10,416 nucleotides of DNA, from contig CATYJU010000056.1 in assembly GCA_958407995.1 (NCBI GenBank), positions 1 through 10,416 of the forward strand, written 5' to 3'. The translations under genes were made by a program, and so were the position numbers. Shown piece by piece: positions 1 to 6,652 of the stretch. Each line of letters starts with the position of its first letter. Position 1 is the stretch's first letter. This DNA is from an uncultured Collinsella sp. (GTDB lineage: Bacteria; Actinomycetota; Coriobacteriia; Coriobacteriales; Coriobacteriaceae). Below the pieces are notes generated by a model. It made no database searches. It was given only the letters and a program-made list of their open reading frames with translations, and was not told the DNA's origin.

Positions 1-55
1 GGTGCGCGCTCGCCGGGGGCGCGCCCGCGCCCGCCGCGGACGCCCGAGAGCTTCG
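1..55. repeat. Terminal direct repeat marking circularity (left copy)
   Basis: These 55 bases are identical to the last 55 bases of the window (10362-10416). The mobC frame continues exactly through the join, so the overlap is best read as the end of a circular contig, giving a plasmid of about 10,361 bp. A phage-type terminal repeat is unlikely because the join lies inside a gene and no phage genes are present. Confidence 0.93.
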
Positions 56-227
56 CCCGATATACGCGGAGCTGCGCCGTTGCGGAAACAACGTCAACCA
101 GATCGCCCGCGCGTTCAACACCTACGGCATCGGCGGCGTGCCGGCGGCCGACGTCGCGCGCGCCGTGGCCGAGCTGGAGCGCGCCGCCCAGGCGGTCGCC
201 GACGCGATGGAGGCCGCGAGGCCGTAG
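1..227 (+). CDS. mobC: MobC-like relaxosome accessory protein, 3' part (gene starts at 10247)
   Basis: Second part of the 113-aa MobC-like protein; codons are in frame from position 3 and the stop is TAG at 225-227. Residues 63-78 contain the family signature, read here as LRRCGNNVNQIARAFN, matching the GxNxNQIAR.xN pattern of bacterial mobilization MobC proteins. The C-terminal third is an alanine/glutamate-rich predicted helix (about residues 86-111), which could support oligomerisation. The gene is very GC-rich and matches the coupling protein and relaxase in composition. It ends 83 nt before the next gene, with a separate promoter in between, so the following genes can be expressed independently. 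Confidence 0.88.
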   Translation, partial: CALAGGAPAPAADARELRPIYAELRRCGNNVNQIARAFNTYGIGGVPAADVARAVAELERAAQAVADAMEAARP

Positions 228-244
228 GGCGCGATTGTGAAGGG

Positions 245-273
245 TTGGTATAGGGGTGGAACAGGGGTATAAT
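245..273 (+). promoter_or_regulatory. Strong sigma70-type promoter for the mobilization operon, with helically phased direct repeat
   Basis: A -35 box TTGGTA (245-250) and a perfect -10 box TATAAT (268-273) are separated by the ideal 17 nt. The spacer carries AGGGGT twice (252-257 and 263-268), spaced 11 nt, about one DNA turn. That is how operators of ribbon-helix-helix proteins are often built, so MobC or the downstream 234-aa protein could repress here (inference). The first downstream ATG is at 311. Confidence 0.8.
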
Positions 274-310
274 AAGGGCAACACATAAGGACCGTCGAAC
301 GGAGCTTGCC

Positions 311-1015
311 ATGCCCACCCTCAAGCCGAAGCGAACCTTCGTCTACTCGTCCGAGGACGCCAGGCGCGCCCTCGAGGCCGCCCTCGCGGACCGCTGCGAT
401 GTCAACCGCACCAACATGTCGCAGGAGATCGAGGGCATTCTCATCGACGCCCTCGTGCCGCATGATGGCGGGCTGGCCGAGCGTGCCATGACGCGCATCT
501 ACTATGGGCAGACTGGGGTGCGCGACGAGGTCGCGGCCGCGTTCAGCGATGCCGCCGCCGTCTACGATTGGGAGACCGGGACCTCCGACCTTCGACCGCT
601 CGTCGAACTCGCTGCCCAGCAGTCGCTGGGCGCGCTGATCGACGCATCGAAGGAGGAGACCGACGGCTCGCGTCCCGTCTATCACCTGAAGACGTGCTGG
701 GACTCCGTGTGCAGACGCCTGCACCACGTCTGCGAGGACGACCCGGCTAGTCGCGAGGCCCTGTCGGCCGCCATCGACGAGGGTGTCGCCCGCGACCTCG
801 GCCGTGCCCTTGAGGACGGACGCAAGGGCGTCGAGGCGAGGGCATTCTTCGATATCGCCCTGCGCAACTGGGTCGTCCTGGGCGGCTTCACGTACACCTA
901 CCGCGCCCTCATGGACGTCGTCACCCTCGCCGACGAGTGGCCCGAGACCGCCCGCTCGCGCGAGGACCTGAAGGCCTGCCTCTGGGCCATCTCCGACGGT
1001 CGCGGCGGCGAGTGA
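311..1015 (+). CDS. Unrecognised mobilization-operon protein, 234 aa, possible N-terminal ribbon-helix-helix domain
   Basis: I do not recognise this protein. It starts at ATG 311 after a modest Shine-Dalgarno GGAG (301-304, 6 nt spacing) and stops at TGA 1013-1015, one base before the coupling protein, so the two are almost certainly co-translated. Residues 7-48 (beginning KRTFVYSSEDARRALEAAL, then a turn and a second helix SQEIEGILIDAL) have the strand-helix-helix outline of DNA-binding RHH proteins. The rest is mostly helical with no signal peptide or clear membrane segment. An aromatic stretch near residues 178-200 (RNWVVLGGFTYTYRALMDVV) may be a core helix. Its place between mobC and the coupling protein suggests a relaxosome component or an adaptor between relaxosome and coupling protein; that is inference from position. 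Confidence 0.85.
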   Translation: MPTLKPKRTFVYSSEDARRALEAALADRCDVNRTNMSQEIEGILIDALVPHDGGLAERAMTRIYYGQTGVRDEVAAAFSDAAAVYDWETGTSDLRPLVELAAQQSLGALIDASKEETDGSRPVYHLKTCWDSVCRRLHHVCEDDPASREALSAAIDEGVARDLGRALEDGRKGVEARAFFDIALRNWVVLGGFTYTYRALMDVVTLADEWPETARSREDLKACLWAISDGRGGE

Positions 1016-1016
1016 C

Positions 1017-2975
1017 ATGGACCGGTATCGCGGAACCGCAATCCTGGCGGCGGTCTTCGCGGCCGTCATCGATGTGGCCTGCTACCCGATGGTCGCCCCA
1101 CTGGTCGCGTGCGCGGCCGCGGGGGCCGCTCCCGACTGGCTGGGCTGGCTCGACGCCGTCGGCCCCGAGCTCTGGGAGGCGTTCTGGACCTCCGGCGCAT
1201 GGCTCGGTCACATCCCGTTCATACTCGCCGGGTTCGCGCTGATATTCCTGATCCTGTTCGGGTACTCGGTGGCCAAGGAGGGGGAGCGCACCCGTGAGGT
1301 CGAGAGCGGCATTTACGGTGACGCCCATATCATTCGTGGCGCGGCGGATTTTGGCCGCCGGAACGATTTCTGGGATGGCACCGGGACGCCGGAGAGGGCC
1401 GGGCTCGTTCTCGGCGCGACGGCAAGGGGCTATTGGTTCGACTCGTCCGTGCCTCATGCCCTCACGTGCGGGAAGACAGGCTCAGGTAAAACCCAGCTGC
1501 AGGTGCTTGAAACCATGCATCTGACGTTCGCGGCCGGTTGGAACGTCGTTTCGACCGGCAAGCCGGAGGTGCTTGAGCTCACGGCAGACAAGGCGCAGGA
1601 GCTCGGCTACGAGACCGTTGTCTTCGACCTGACCGGTTATCCGGGGGCAAGTCGGTACAACCCCATTGCGCTCGTCGCCGATGCCGCCGAGGCGGGCGAC
1701 ACAGATTTAGCCGTGAGGACGGCGCGCCAGGTCGCCGTCGACCTCATCCCCATCGGCGGTGAGAAGAACACCTATTTCCCAAAGGCCGCGCGTAACATGC
1801 TCGCCGCGTGCATCCTCGTCGTCTGCACCGCCGATATCCCGCGCAGGCAGAAGAACCTCGCGAGCGTCGCCGCGCTCGTCGAGCGCGGAACCGCCGGGGA
1901 CGACCCGAAGGACCCGTCCGCCCCGCTCAAGGACTACATCCGCAACCTCGGCCCGTCGCACCCGGCGTTCTCGCCGGCGTCCGACCTCCTCGGGGACGGC
2001 GGCGCGACGACCGCCGGTAAGAACGTGATATCGACCCTCAAGGAGGCCCTGAGCATCTTCTCCGACGGCGCGCTCCGCGCCGTGACGTCCGAGAGCACCG
2101 TTTCGATCCGCGATTTGATTGAGAGGAAGACGGCCATCTACATCGAGATGCTCGACGAGGGCGACCCCTACGGCGTCGTCTACACCTGCTTTTTGAACCA
2201 GTGGTGGCAGGTGGCGCAGCAGGTCTGCAAGGAGGGCGGCGGACGCGTGCCGCACGAGACGGCGCTCGTGCTCGACGAGATCGGCAACCTCAATGTCAAG
2301 GTGGCGTGCCTGCCGGCCATCGCCACGCTCGGGCGAAGCATGAGGATCCACGAGTACCTGTTCGTCCAGAACCTCAAGCAGCTCAACGCGTACAACGAGC
2401 CGGGAGACGGCGGGGCCGGGCGCGACAAGCTGGTCGGGTCGATCGGAACCAAGGTCGCCCTGTCGCTGTCGGAGCCCGAGGACTTCAAGTTCTTCACGGC
2501 TCTTGCGGGAAAGCGGACGGTGCGTTCGATGGGCACGTCCAGCCAGAAGGGCCAGGGCCGTGCCTCGGTCGGGACGAGCTACAACGAGGCGGCCGTGCCC
2601 CTGATAAACGAGTGGGAATGGCAACAGCGTATCCCCATCCGCGACGGTCTCATCGCCATCAAGGGCGGTGAGAACTCCAAGCCCGGGCGCGAGGGCGTCT
2701 TCGAGTTCCCGCTCGACTACGCCAACCGCACCCCGGCGGGCCCGTTCTTCGGGCTCGGTGACGAGGAGGCCGAGCGCCGGAAGCGCTCCGCCCACTACGC
2801 CCTCGCCAGGGCTACGGCAGAAGGCGACGCATATGAAGTCCCCGACCCGTGGTGCCCGGATTTCGATTCCGGGGACGAGGCGGACGGCGACGACGAGACC
2901 GCGCCCGACGATGTGTTCAAGGCCGACGAGGACAACGCGACGTTCGAGGACGAGTGGGCGGCATGGGACGAATGA
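1017..2975 (+). CDS. Type IV coupling protein (VirD4/TraG family), 652 aa
   Basis: Membrane-anchored ATPase that links the relaxosome to a type IV secretion channel. Two hydrophobic segments (about residues 8-35 and 62-84) would form the inner-membrane anchor. A cytoplasmic motor domain follows, with Walker A GKTGSGKT (residues 152-159) and Walker B TALVLDE (415-421). The stretch GATTAGKNVISTL (329-341) is typical of the family. The C-terminal 45 residues or so are strongly acidic (many D and E), as in coupling-protein tails that contact relaxosome partners. Length is normal for the family. The ATG at 1017 is one base after the preceding stop and has only a weak purine-rich Shine-Dalgarno, so translation probably depends on coupling. 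The stop TGA (2973-2975) overlaps the Shine-Dalgarno of the relaxase gene. No channel genes are in the plasmid, so it would need a helper element. Having its own coupling protein is unusual for such a small plasmid. Confidence 0.95.
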   Translation: MDRYRGTAILAAVFAAVIDVACYPMVAPLVACAAAGAAPDWLGWLDAVGPELWEAFWTSGAWLGHIPFILAGFALIFLILFGYSVAKEGERTREVESGIYGDAHIIRGAADFGRRNDFWDGTGTPERAGLVLGATARGYWFDSSVPHALTCGKTGSGKTQLQVLETMHLTFAAGWNVVSTGKPEVLELTADKAQELGYETVVFDLTGYPGASRYNPIALVADAAEAGDTDLAVRTARQVAVDLIPIGGEKNTYFPKAARNMLAACILVVCTADIPRRQKNLASVAALVERGTAGDDPKDPSAPLKDYIRNLGPSHPAFSPASDLLGDGGATTAGKNVISTLKEALSIFSDGALRAVTSESTVSIRDLIERKTAIYIEMLDEGDPYGVVYTCFLNQWWQVAQQVCKEGGGRVPHETALVLDEIGNLNVKVACLPAIATLGRSMRIHEYLFVQNLKQLNAYNEPGDGGAGRDKLVGSIGTKVALSLSEPEDFKFFTALAGKRTVRSMGTSSQKGQGRASVGTSYNEAAVPLINEWEWQQRIPIRDGLIAIKGGENSKPGREGVFEFPLDYANRTPAGPFFGLGDEEAERRKRSAHYALARATAEGDAYEVPDPWCPDFDSGDEADGDDETAPDDVFKADEDNATFEDEWAAWDE

Positions 2976-2985
2976 GGAGGCGGGC

Positions 2986-3954
2986 ATGACGGCCATCAAG
3001 CAGGTCGCGGTGACCAGCGCGCAGCACTTGAAGAGCCTGGCCGGTTACCTCGACAGGTCGAGCGAGAGGCACGACGCGCTCGACATCGACTCGCAGAACC
3101 TCAACGACCCCGACGGCTGGGCCCGGGAGATGGACCGGACGCGCGAGGCCTACGGGCACAACGACCCGAGCCGTGCCGGCTGCAAGACGACCTACTGCTA
3201 CCACCAGATAATCGCGTTCAACCCGGACGAGTGCGACGTCAATGGCGGCAAGCTCACCAAGGCCGGGTGCATGGGGTTCGCCAGGGAGTGGGTGGAGCGC
3301 TACTACCCCAACCAGGAGGCCGCCTGGGCGCTCCATCTCGAACATTCGAAGGATGGAACGGACCGCTACGCCGTGCATATCGCCATCAACCGCACCGACC
3401 TCGAGACCGGCCGCAGGCTCGACGAGGGCCGCGCGAGCCGCCAGAAGACCCTTCATGCGTCGAGGATGCGCGAGATGGACACCCGCTGGGGACTCTCGCG
3501 GCTTGAGCGCGGACAGCGCAACAGCAGGTCCCATGCACGCCAGGAGTCGCGCGGGGAGCAGATGGCCCGCGAGGCGGGCTTCGCGAGATCTGCCGGATTC
3601 GAGACCGACCAGGACCACGTGCGCCGGGTCGTCCGCGAGAGCGTCCGCGAGGTCGCGGCGTCCGACGCCAAGAACAAGATGCGCGCCCTCAACGAGACCC
3701 TTGAGAAGAGGGGCGTCCACATGCGGCTGAGCCGGGATACCAAGGCGAAGAAGAAGGACGTTGTTTTCGAGTACCGTCCGACCTACGACCGCAGGGACGG
3801 GCGCGGCGAGCGGATAAGGGTCGCCGCTATCCGCGGGCACAGGCTCGGGCGCGGGTTCAGCATCGGCGGCATTCAGCATGCCCTTGGCGTTGGCATGGCC
3901 ATGTACCGTATGGCCGATCGGGCCATGGACGACGGGAACGACAATGCTATGTAG
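2986..3954 (+). CDS. MOBP-like relaxase / mobilization nuclease, 322 aa
   Basis: Relaxases nick one oriT strand, stay covalently attached through a tyrosine, and pilot the strand into the recipient. The N-terminal pattern (HLKSLAGYLDRSSERHD, residues 14-30) matches the MOBP relaxase start, where the tyrosine, here Tyr21, is the likely nucleophile. CYHQIIAFNPDE (71-82) matches the second conserved strand. The metal-binding region reads ALHLEHSKDGTDRYAVHIAIN (115-135) and the family-typical TDLETGRRL follows. The usual His-hydrophobic-His pair is AVH here (Ala129, Val130, His131), so one canonical histidine is missing; His117, Glu119 and His120 may substitute. The C-terminal half is basic and helical. 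The start at ATG 2986 has Shine-Dalgarno AGGAGG (2975-2980), 5 nt away. It is the last gene of the operon with the 234-aa protein and the coupling protein. At 322 aa it is a compact relaxase without a helicase or primase domain. Confidence 0.9.
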   Translation: MTAIKQVAVTSAQHLKSLAGYLDRSSERHDALDIDSQNLNDPDGWAREMDRTREAYGHNDPSRAGCKTTYCYHQIIAFNPDECDVNGGKLTKAGCMGFAREWVERYYPNQEAAWALHLEHSKDGTDRYAVHIAINRTDLETGRRLDEGRASRQKTLHASRMREMDTRWGLSRLERGQRNSRSHARQESRGEQMAREAGFARSAGFETDQDHVRRVVRESVREVAASDAKNKMRALNETLEKRGVHMRLSRDTKAKKKDVVFEYRPTYDRRDGRGERIRVAAIRGHRLGRGFSIGGIQHALGVGMAMYRMADRAMDDGNDNAM

Positions 3955-3980
3955 GCGACGATCGATGTTTCCGAATCGGG

Positions 3981-3986
3981 TATAAT
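3981..3986 (+). promoter_or_regulatory. -10 box for the candidate antisense RNA
   Basis: Perfect TATAAT in the gap after the relaxase gene. No good -35 hexamer is found 16-18 nt upstream, so the promoter may be weak or rely on upstream contacts. The predicted start is near 3993 and a terminator lies about 95 nt further on, with no open reading frame between them. Confidence 0.6.
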
Positions 3987-3992
3987 CGAAAA

Positions 3993-4089
3993 CGAAAGAA
4001 GCGGACCCCGCGCAGGTGGCTAACCGGTTACGCGGGCGATGCGGATTTCAACTTGCAAAGGCCGGGCTGCACTCCCGGCCTTATTTTTT
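3993..4089 (+). ncRNA. Candidate antisense RNA (type I antitoxin) of about 97 nt
   Basis: A short non-coding unit bounded by a -10 box (3981-3986) and a strong intrinsic terminator (to 4089). It has two predicted hairpins. The first is CCCGCG (4007-4012) with CGCGGG (4031-4036), closing an 18-nt loop that contains the 10-bp palindrome TAACCGGTTA (4021-4030). The second is the terminator stem. A self-complementary loop is a common seed for loop-loop contacts. The RNA is convergent to, and overlaps, the last codons and 3' untranslated region of the holin-like peptide gene on the other strand, the arrangement of txpA/ratA and bsrG/SR4 type I systems. The boundaries are predicted, not measured. 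Alternatively it could control replication, since rep begins 500 nt downstream. Confidence 0.55.
4058..4089 (+). terminator. Intrinsic terminator of the candidate antisense RNA
   Basis: Perfect 9-bp stem AAGGCCGGG (4058-4066) with CCCGGCCTT (4074-4082), 7-nt loop, followed by ATTTTTT (4083-4089). On the opposite strand the same T-run encodes the two final lysines and the stop codon of the holin-like peptide, so the two transcripts must overlap. It may also stop read-through from the relaxase gene. Confidence 0.88.
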
Positions 4090-4236
4090 ACGCCGTTGCC
4101 GACGCTGCTCCTTTCCGTCGCGCACTGTCCGCGCGCGCCTCCGAATCCTGAACTGAATCTCGTACGAATCGAGAAACGAGACGATGAACGTGCCCACCGC
4201 CGCCAGGGCGGCGAGGGCTTCCAAGACCTTCGACAT
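4081..4236 (-). CDS. Small holin-like peptide, 51 aa, probable type I toxin (Hol-Tox-like)
   Basis: The start ATG at 4236-4234 has a near-ideal Shine-Dalgarno GGAGGTG (4248-4242, minus strand), 5 nt away; the stop is TAA at 4083-4081. Residues 2-22 (SKVLEALAALAAVGTFIVSFL) are a single hydrophobic helix with the EAL...GTFIV pattern of the putative holin-like toxins of Gram-positive bacteria (PF16935-like). A strongly basic tail rich in R and K follows (about residues 29-51). Such peptides insert in the membrane and kill or arrest the cell when their antisense RNA is lost. The tail is longer than in typical members, which are often 30-40 aa. A perfect -10 TATAAT lies on the minus strand at 4294-4289. 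The predicted leader contains a 12-bp palindrome (4263-4274) that could fold just upstream of the Shine-Dalgarno. Function is inferred from sequence pattern and gene arrangement. Confidence 0.65.
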   Translation of the reverse strand: MSKVLEALAALAAVGTFIVSFLDSYEIQFRIRRRARTVRDGKEQRRQRRKK

Positions 4237-4288
4237 AGCGACACCTCCGTATGGATGCATCGCCCGCGCGCGGGAATCCGCCGATGGA

Positions 4289-4294
4289 ATTATA
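4289..4294 (-). promoter_or_regulatory. -10 box for the holin-like toxin gene
   Basis: TATAAT on the minus strand, about 53 nt upstream of the toxin ATG, giving a leader of roughly 45 nt with a predicted start near 4282. The best -35 match is weak (TCGACC, minus strand 4315-4310, only 15 nt away). Confidence 0.5.
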
Positions 4295-4329
4295 TCGACA
4301 GCGCCGCGTGGTCGACTTTGCGATGGCGT

Positions 4330-4498
4330 GATCTGCTTTTTAGTGTATATAGATTCTATATACACCTTTACCAAGCGAAGAAGTGTAAAATTACATATAG
4401 CCTTAAAATACGTCCTGCTTAGCCCGCAGGGCTGCCCCTCGGGGTCGCTCCTGAGGTTGTTTTCAATGGAGTGTTGTTTTCATCTTGAAGGGAGCTTT
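4330..4498 (+). promoter_or_regulatory. AT-rich rep upstream region: palindromic box, leader hairpins, candidate origin/control region
   Basis: This gap changes abruptly from the GC-rich mobilization module to AT-rich DNA (about 4336-4411). It contains a 23-bp palindrome (4343-4365), then AT-rich DNA that could be an unwinding element. A leader with short GC hairpins comes next: AGCCC/GGGCT at 4421-4433, CCCC/GGGG at 4435-4444 and CCTC/GAGG at 4437-4456. The last two overlap and would compete, and a U-rich TTGTTTT follows. No convincing -35/-10 pair was assigned to rep. A regulatory leader or origin is inferred from position only. Confidence 0.4.
4343..4365. promoter_or_regulatory. Perfect 11-bp inverted repeat upstream of rep (par-like box)
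   Basis: GTGTATATAGA and TCTATATACAC flank a single T. The core AGTGTATATA (4342-4351) also occurs in the box after parB (7553-7562). The same DNA-binding protein, probably the ParB-like RHH protein or Rep, may therefore act here as well, linking replication and segregation control. Confidence 0.6.
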
Positions 4499-6589
4499 AT
4501 GCCTGTCTCAAGAAAGCGTCGTAAGAGTTCCAGTGAACATGACGGTCGCTGGTATGAGAACGAGCGTCATGCCAATCAGGTGAGAAATGAGAAGCTGTTT
4601 GACTCCTATCGTTTGGGTTGGAACTACTGCGACGCCGACACTTTCTATCACTCGCTGTTTCCGGATGGTACGTTGCAAAAGAAGGGCGACGATTCCGATG
4701 GCAAGCCTAACGTTATCGTTCTTGAAGACACCGGAAAGGAGATAGACAAGGGGGTTGACTCGAAGGGCAACAAGCTCGTTAAAAGAGTCATGCACCGTTA
4801 TACCCTCCACGATGGTCTTGAGGAACTTGAAGCCCTTCGCAAGCTGTCTATAGACCAGAACACGTTCATGTTCCTTGCACCGGTCAGCTACTATGGCAAG
4901 AGCCGCAGTAGCCGTAACGCTCGTTTCCTGCACGCGATTATGATTGATCTTGACTATGTTGGTGAACGAGAGCTTGATAACTTGCTCCACCAGATGGAGC
5001 GCGGCGTGATACCGTACGCCAACTATCTCGTCAGCTCTGGAACAGGCCTGCATGTCGTGTATCTGCTTGACCATCCTGTCCCACTCATGACGCGATATGT
5101 TGCTGGTCTTCAGGTTCTCAAGCGTGAGCTGACCGACCGTGTCTGGAACTCCAACACAAGCGCCAGTGATCCAGACAAGAAACAAACGCAGGGCATCTTT
5201 CAGGGCTTCCGAATGGTCGGAAGCGCGACCAAGCTCAACGGCGATATCGGGAAGCCGAAATACAAACAGCCTTATGTTGCAGAATGTTTCTCTCATGACG
5301 CGACTCCGCCAGCCACGATTCCATATCTCCTATCGTTCATCCCAAAACTGAGGGGCAAGGAAGACATGGACGGCCTTGCTGCGCTTCGCGAACTAACGCA
5401 GGAGGCTCATCAAAAGACCCCGATTGCTCAGGCAAAAGAGCTATGGCCAGAGTGGTACGAGAGATGCGTCGTCAACGGCGAGCCGCGAGGCGGATGGACG
5501 TATGGCCGAGCGGGATATGACCGGATTTTAAGCGTCATTAGGGACCAGGCGTCCGTTGATCACCGCTATTGGTGCATTTTCTACCTCGCTGTCATGGCTA
5601 ACAAATGCGGCGTGCCTTACGACGAGCTTGAGGATGACGCTTACGGCCTCCTGGAGCGGTTTGACGCCCTTTCGGTTGCGCCAGACAACAGATTCACCGC
5701 CAACGATGTTGCGGCGGCTCTGGAGGCCTTTGAGGGCGGCTCAGCGGCTGGTCGGTCACGTCGTTATACGCAGGGATTTTGCGAACGGAAGGCCGCTGTT
5801 TCATACGGCGAGAAGATGGGTCACGGCGGCAATCCGCCCGACAAGAGATTACCGAGGGATTTGTCTCTCGAGAAGGCCCGCATGACCAGGGACCTTAACC
5901 AGAGGGCGAGTGGGACGAACTGGTGGGACAACGGCAATCGAGACGGCGCGCCGACGAAGGCGATCCAAGTTTGGAAGGCTGCAGCCGAAAACCCCGGCCT
6001 AAGCATGGCTGCTCTTGCCCGAATTGCGGAGGTATCTCGTCCAACTGTCTACAAGTGGCTTACGCCTGGATGGCAGACCGAGTATAAGAAGGCCTTGAAC
6101 CATGAGAGGCATTCCACGTATCAGCCGAGAAAGGTCATGGAGGAGCAGGCCGAGCAATTTAAGCACAGGTACGCCAATGACCGTTTGGGCCTTGTGCGGG
6201 CAGTGCTGCGTCACGTTGCATCGCACCCGTGGGAGCCGTATGAGCAAACGGCGGTCTTCTTTGGTCTTGCAAGCGCATCCGAGGTTAAGAGAATCGTTCG
6301 CGAGAACGGCGATCTGCTCAGCCAGATAAAGATTGGCATTGATGATGAACGGAGGGTTTGGAATAGCGAGACGGACGATTACTTTGACGCGCTCATGACG
6401 GCTGATCTTATGGGCAAACGCTCTGACCTGATGAAAGCCCGCGCCCTCGGTGTCCATGCAGCGATTGAGTGGGCGAGGCACGAAGCGCCGGGTTTGTTCG
6501 AAGAGATGCGTGCTGCAAGGAGCGCTGGACGGACGCTTACGGCTGATGACCTCGCCGAATTGAAAGAAAAGTATATACACTCTATATAG
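4499..6589 (+). CDS. rep: Plasmid replication protein with archaeo-eukaryotic primase-like domain, 696 aa
   Basis: Probable replication initiator/primase. The start is chosen at ATG 4499, with Shine-Dalgarno AAGGGAG (4488-4494). ATG 4466, in frame and 11 codons earlier, is possible but its GAGG lies 9 nt away. Motifs of the primase-polymerase fold are seen in order: a metal-binding DxD in HAIMIDLDYV (Asp150, Asp152), SSGTGLHVVYLL (179-190, with His185), and FRMVGSATK (237-245), which resembles the RxxG[ST]xxK nucleotide-binding motif. A helix-turn-helix lies near residues 498-521 (LSMAALARIAEVSRPTVYKW), likely for origin binding. The remaining C-terminus is helical. No helicase Walker motifs were seen, so host helicase would be needed. 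Base composition is more moderate than in the mobilization genes, suggesting a different origin. The last codons lie inside the par repeat upstream of parA, so rep and par expression may be linked. Confidence 0.82.
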   Translation: MPVSRKRRKSSSEHDGRWYENERHANQVRNEKLFDSYRLGWNYCDADTFYHSLFPDGTLQKKGDDSDGKPNVIVLEDTGKEIDKGVDSKGNKLVKRVMHRYTLHDGLEELEALRKLSIDQNTFMFLAPVSYYGKSRSSRNARFLHAIMIDLDYVGERELDNLLHQMERGVIPYANYLVSSGTGLHVVYLLDHPVPLMTRYVAGLQVLKRELTDRVWNSNTSASDPDKKQTQGIFQGFRMVGSATKLNGDIGKPKYKQPYVAECFSHDATPPATIPYLLSFIPKLRGKEDMDGLAALRELTQEAHQKTPIAQAKELWPEWYERCVVNGEPRGGWTYGRAGYDRILSVIRDQASVDHRYWCIFYLAVMANKCGVPYDELEDDAYGLLERFDALSVAPDNRFTANDVAAALEAFEGGSAAGRSRRYTQGFCERKAAVSYGEKMGHGGNPPDKRLPRDLSLEKARMTRDLNQRASGTNWWDNGNRDGAPTKAIQVWKAAAENPGLSMAALARIAEVSRPTVYKWLTPGWQTEYKKALNHERHSTYQPRKVMEEQAEQFKHRYANDRLGLVRAVLRHVASHPWEPYEQTAVFFGLASASEVKRIVRENGDLLSQIKIGIDDERRVWNSETDDYFDALMTADLMGKRSDLMKARALGVHAAIEWARHEAPGLFEEMRAARSAGRTLTADDLAELKEKYIHSI

Positions 6590-6614
6590 AATGTATATAC
6601 TTTCTATATAAGTA
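6571..6614. repeat. Two tandem 22-bp repeats upstream of parA (candidate parS/operator)
   Basis: Unit 1 spans 6571-6592 and unit 2 spans 6593-6614; both have the form GTATATACnnTCTATATAnG. A 22-bp period puts both on the same DNA face. Unit 1 covers the last codons and stop of rep. In type Ib partition systems small RHH ParB proteins bind such repeats upstream of parA, both as centromere and as operator. Confidence 0.75.
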
Positions 6615-6652
6615 TGCTGTTAGATACAACAGTACTTTCAAGGAGAGTGCTC

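Noticed and set aside
122..1069. Long minus-strand reading frame of 315 codons
   Set aside because: It lies opposite mobC, the promoter and the 234-aa gene, has no Shine-Dalgarno, and its codon pattern is the mirror of a GC-rich gene on the plus strand.
1707..2999. Minus-strand reading frame of 430 codons opposite the coupling protein gene
   Set aside because: The plus strand clearly encodes Walker A and B motifs; the reverse frame is an artefact of high GC and shows no family motif.
2917..3879. Minus-strand reading frame of 320 codons opposite the relaxase gene
   Set aside because: It is the shadow of the relaxase, rich in V, L, A and P as usual for such mirrors, with no start signal.
4007..4089. 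Possible tRNA because of two GC hairpins in about 80 nt
   Set aside because: There is no cloverleaf, anticodon arm or T-arm GTTCRA sequence; the second hairpin with its T-run is a terminator.
4184..4498. Upstream extension of the Rep frame by 105 codons
   Set aside because: It would run through the toxin gene, its promoter and the AT-rich region; no Shine-Dalgarno is present, while 4499 has a good one.
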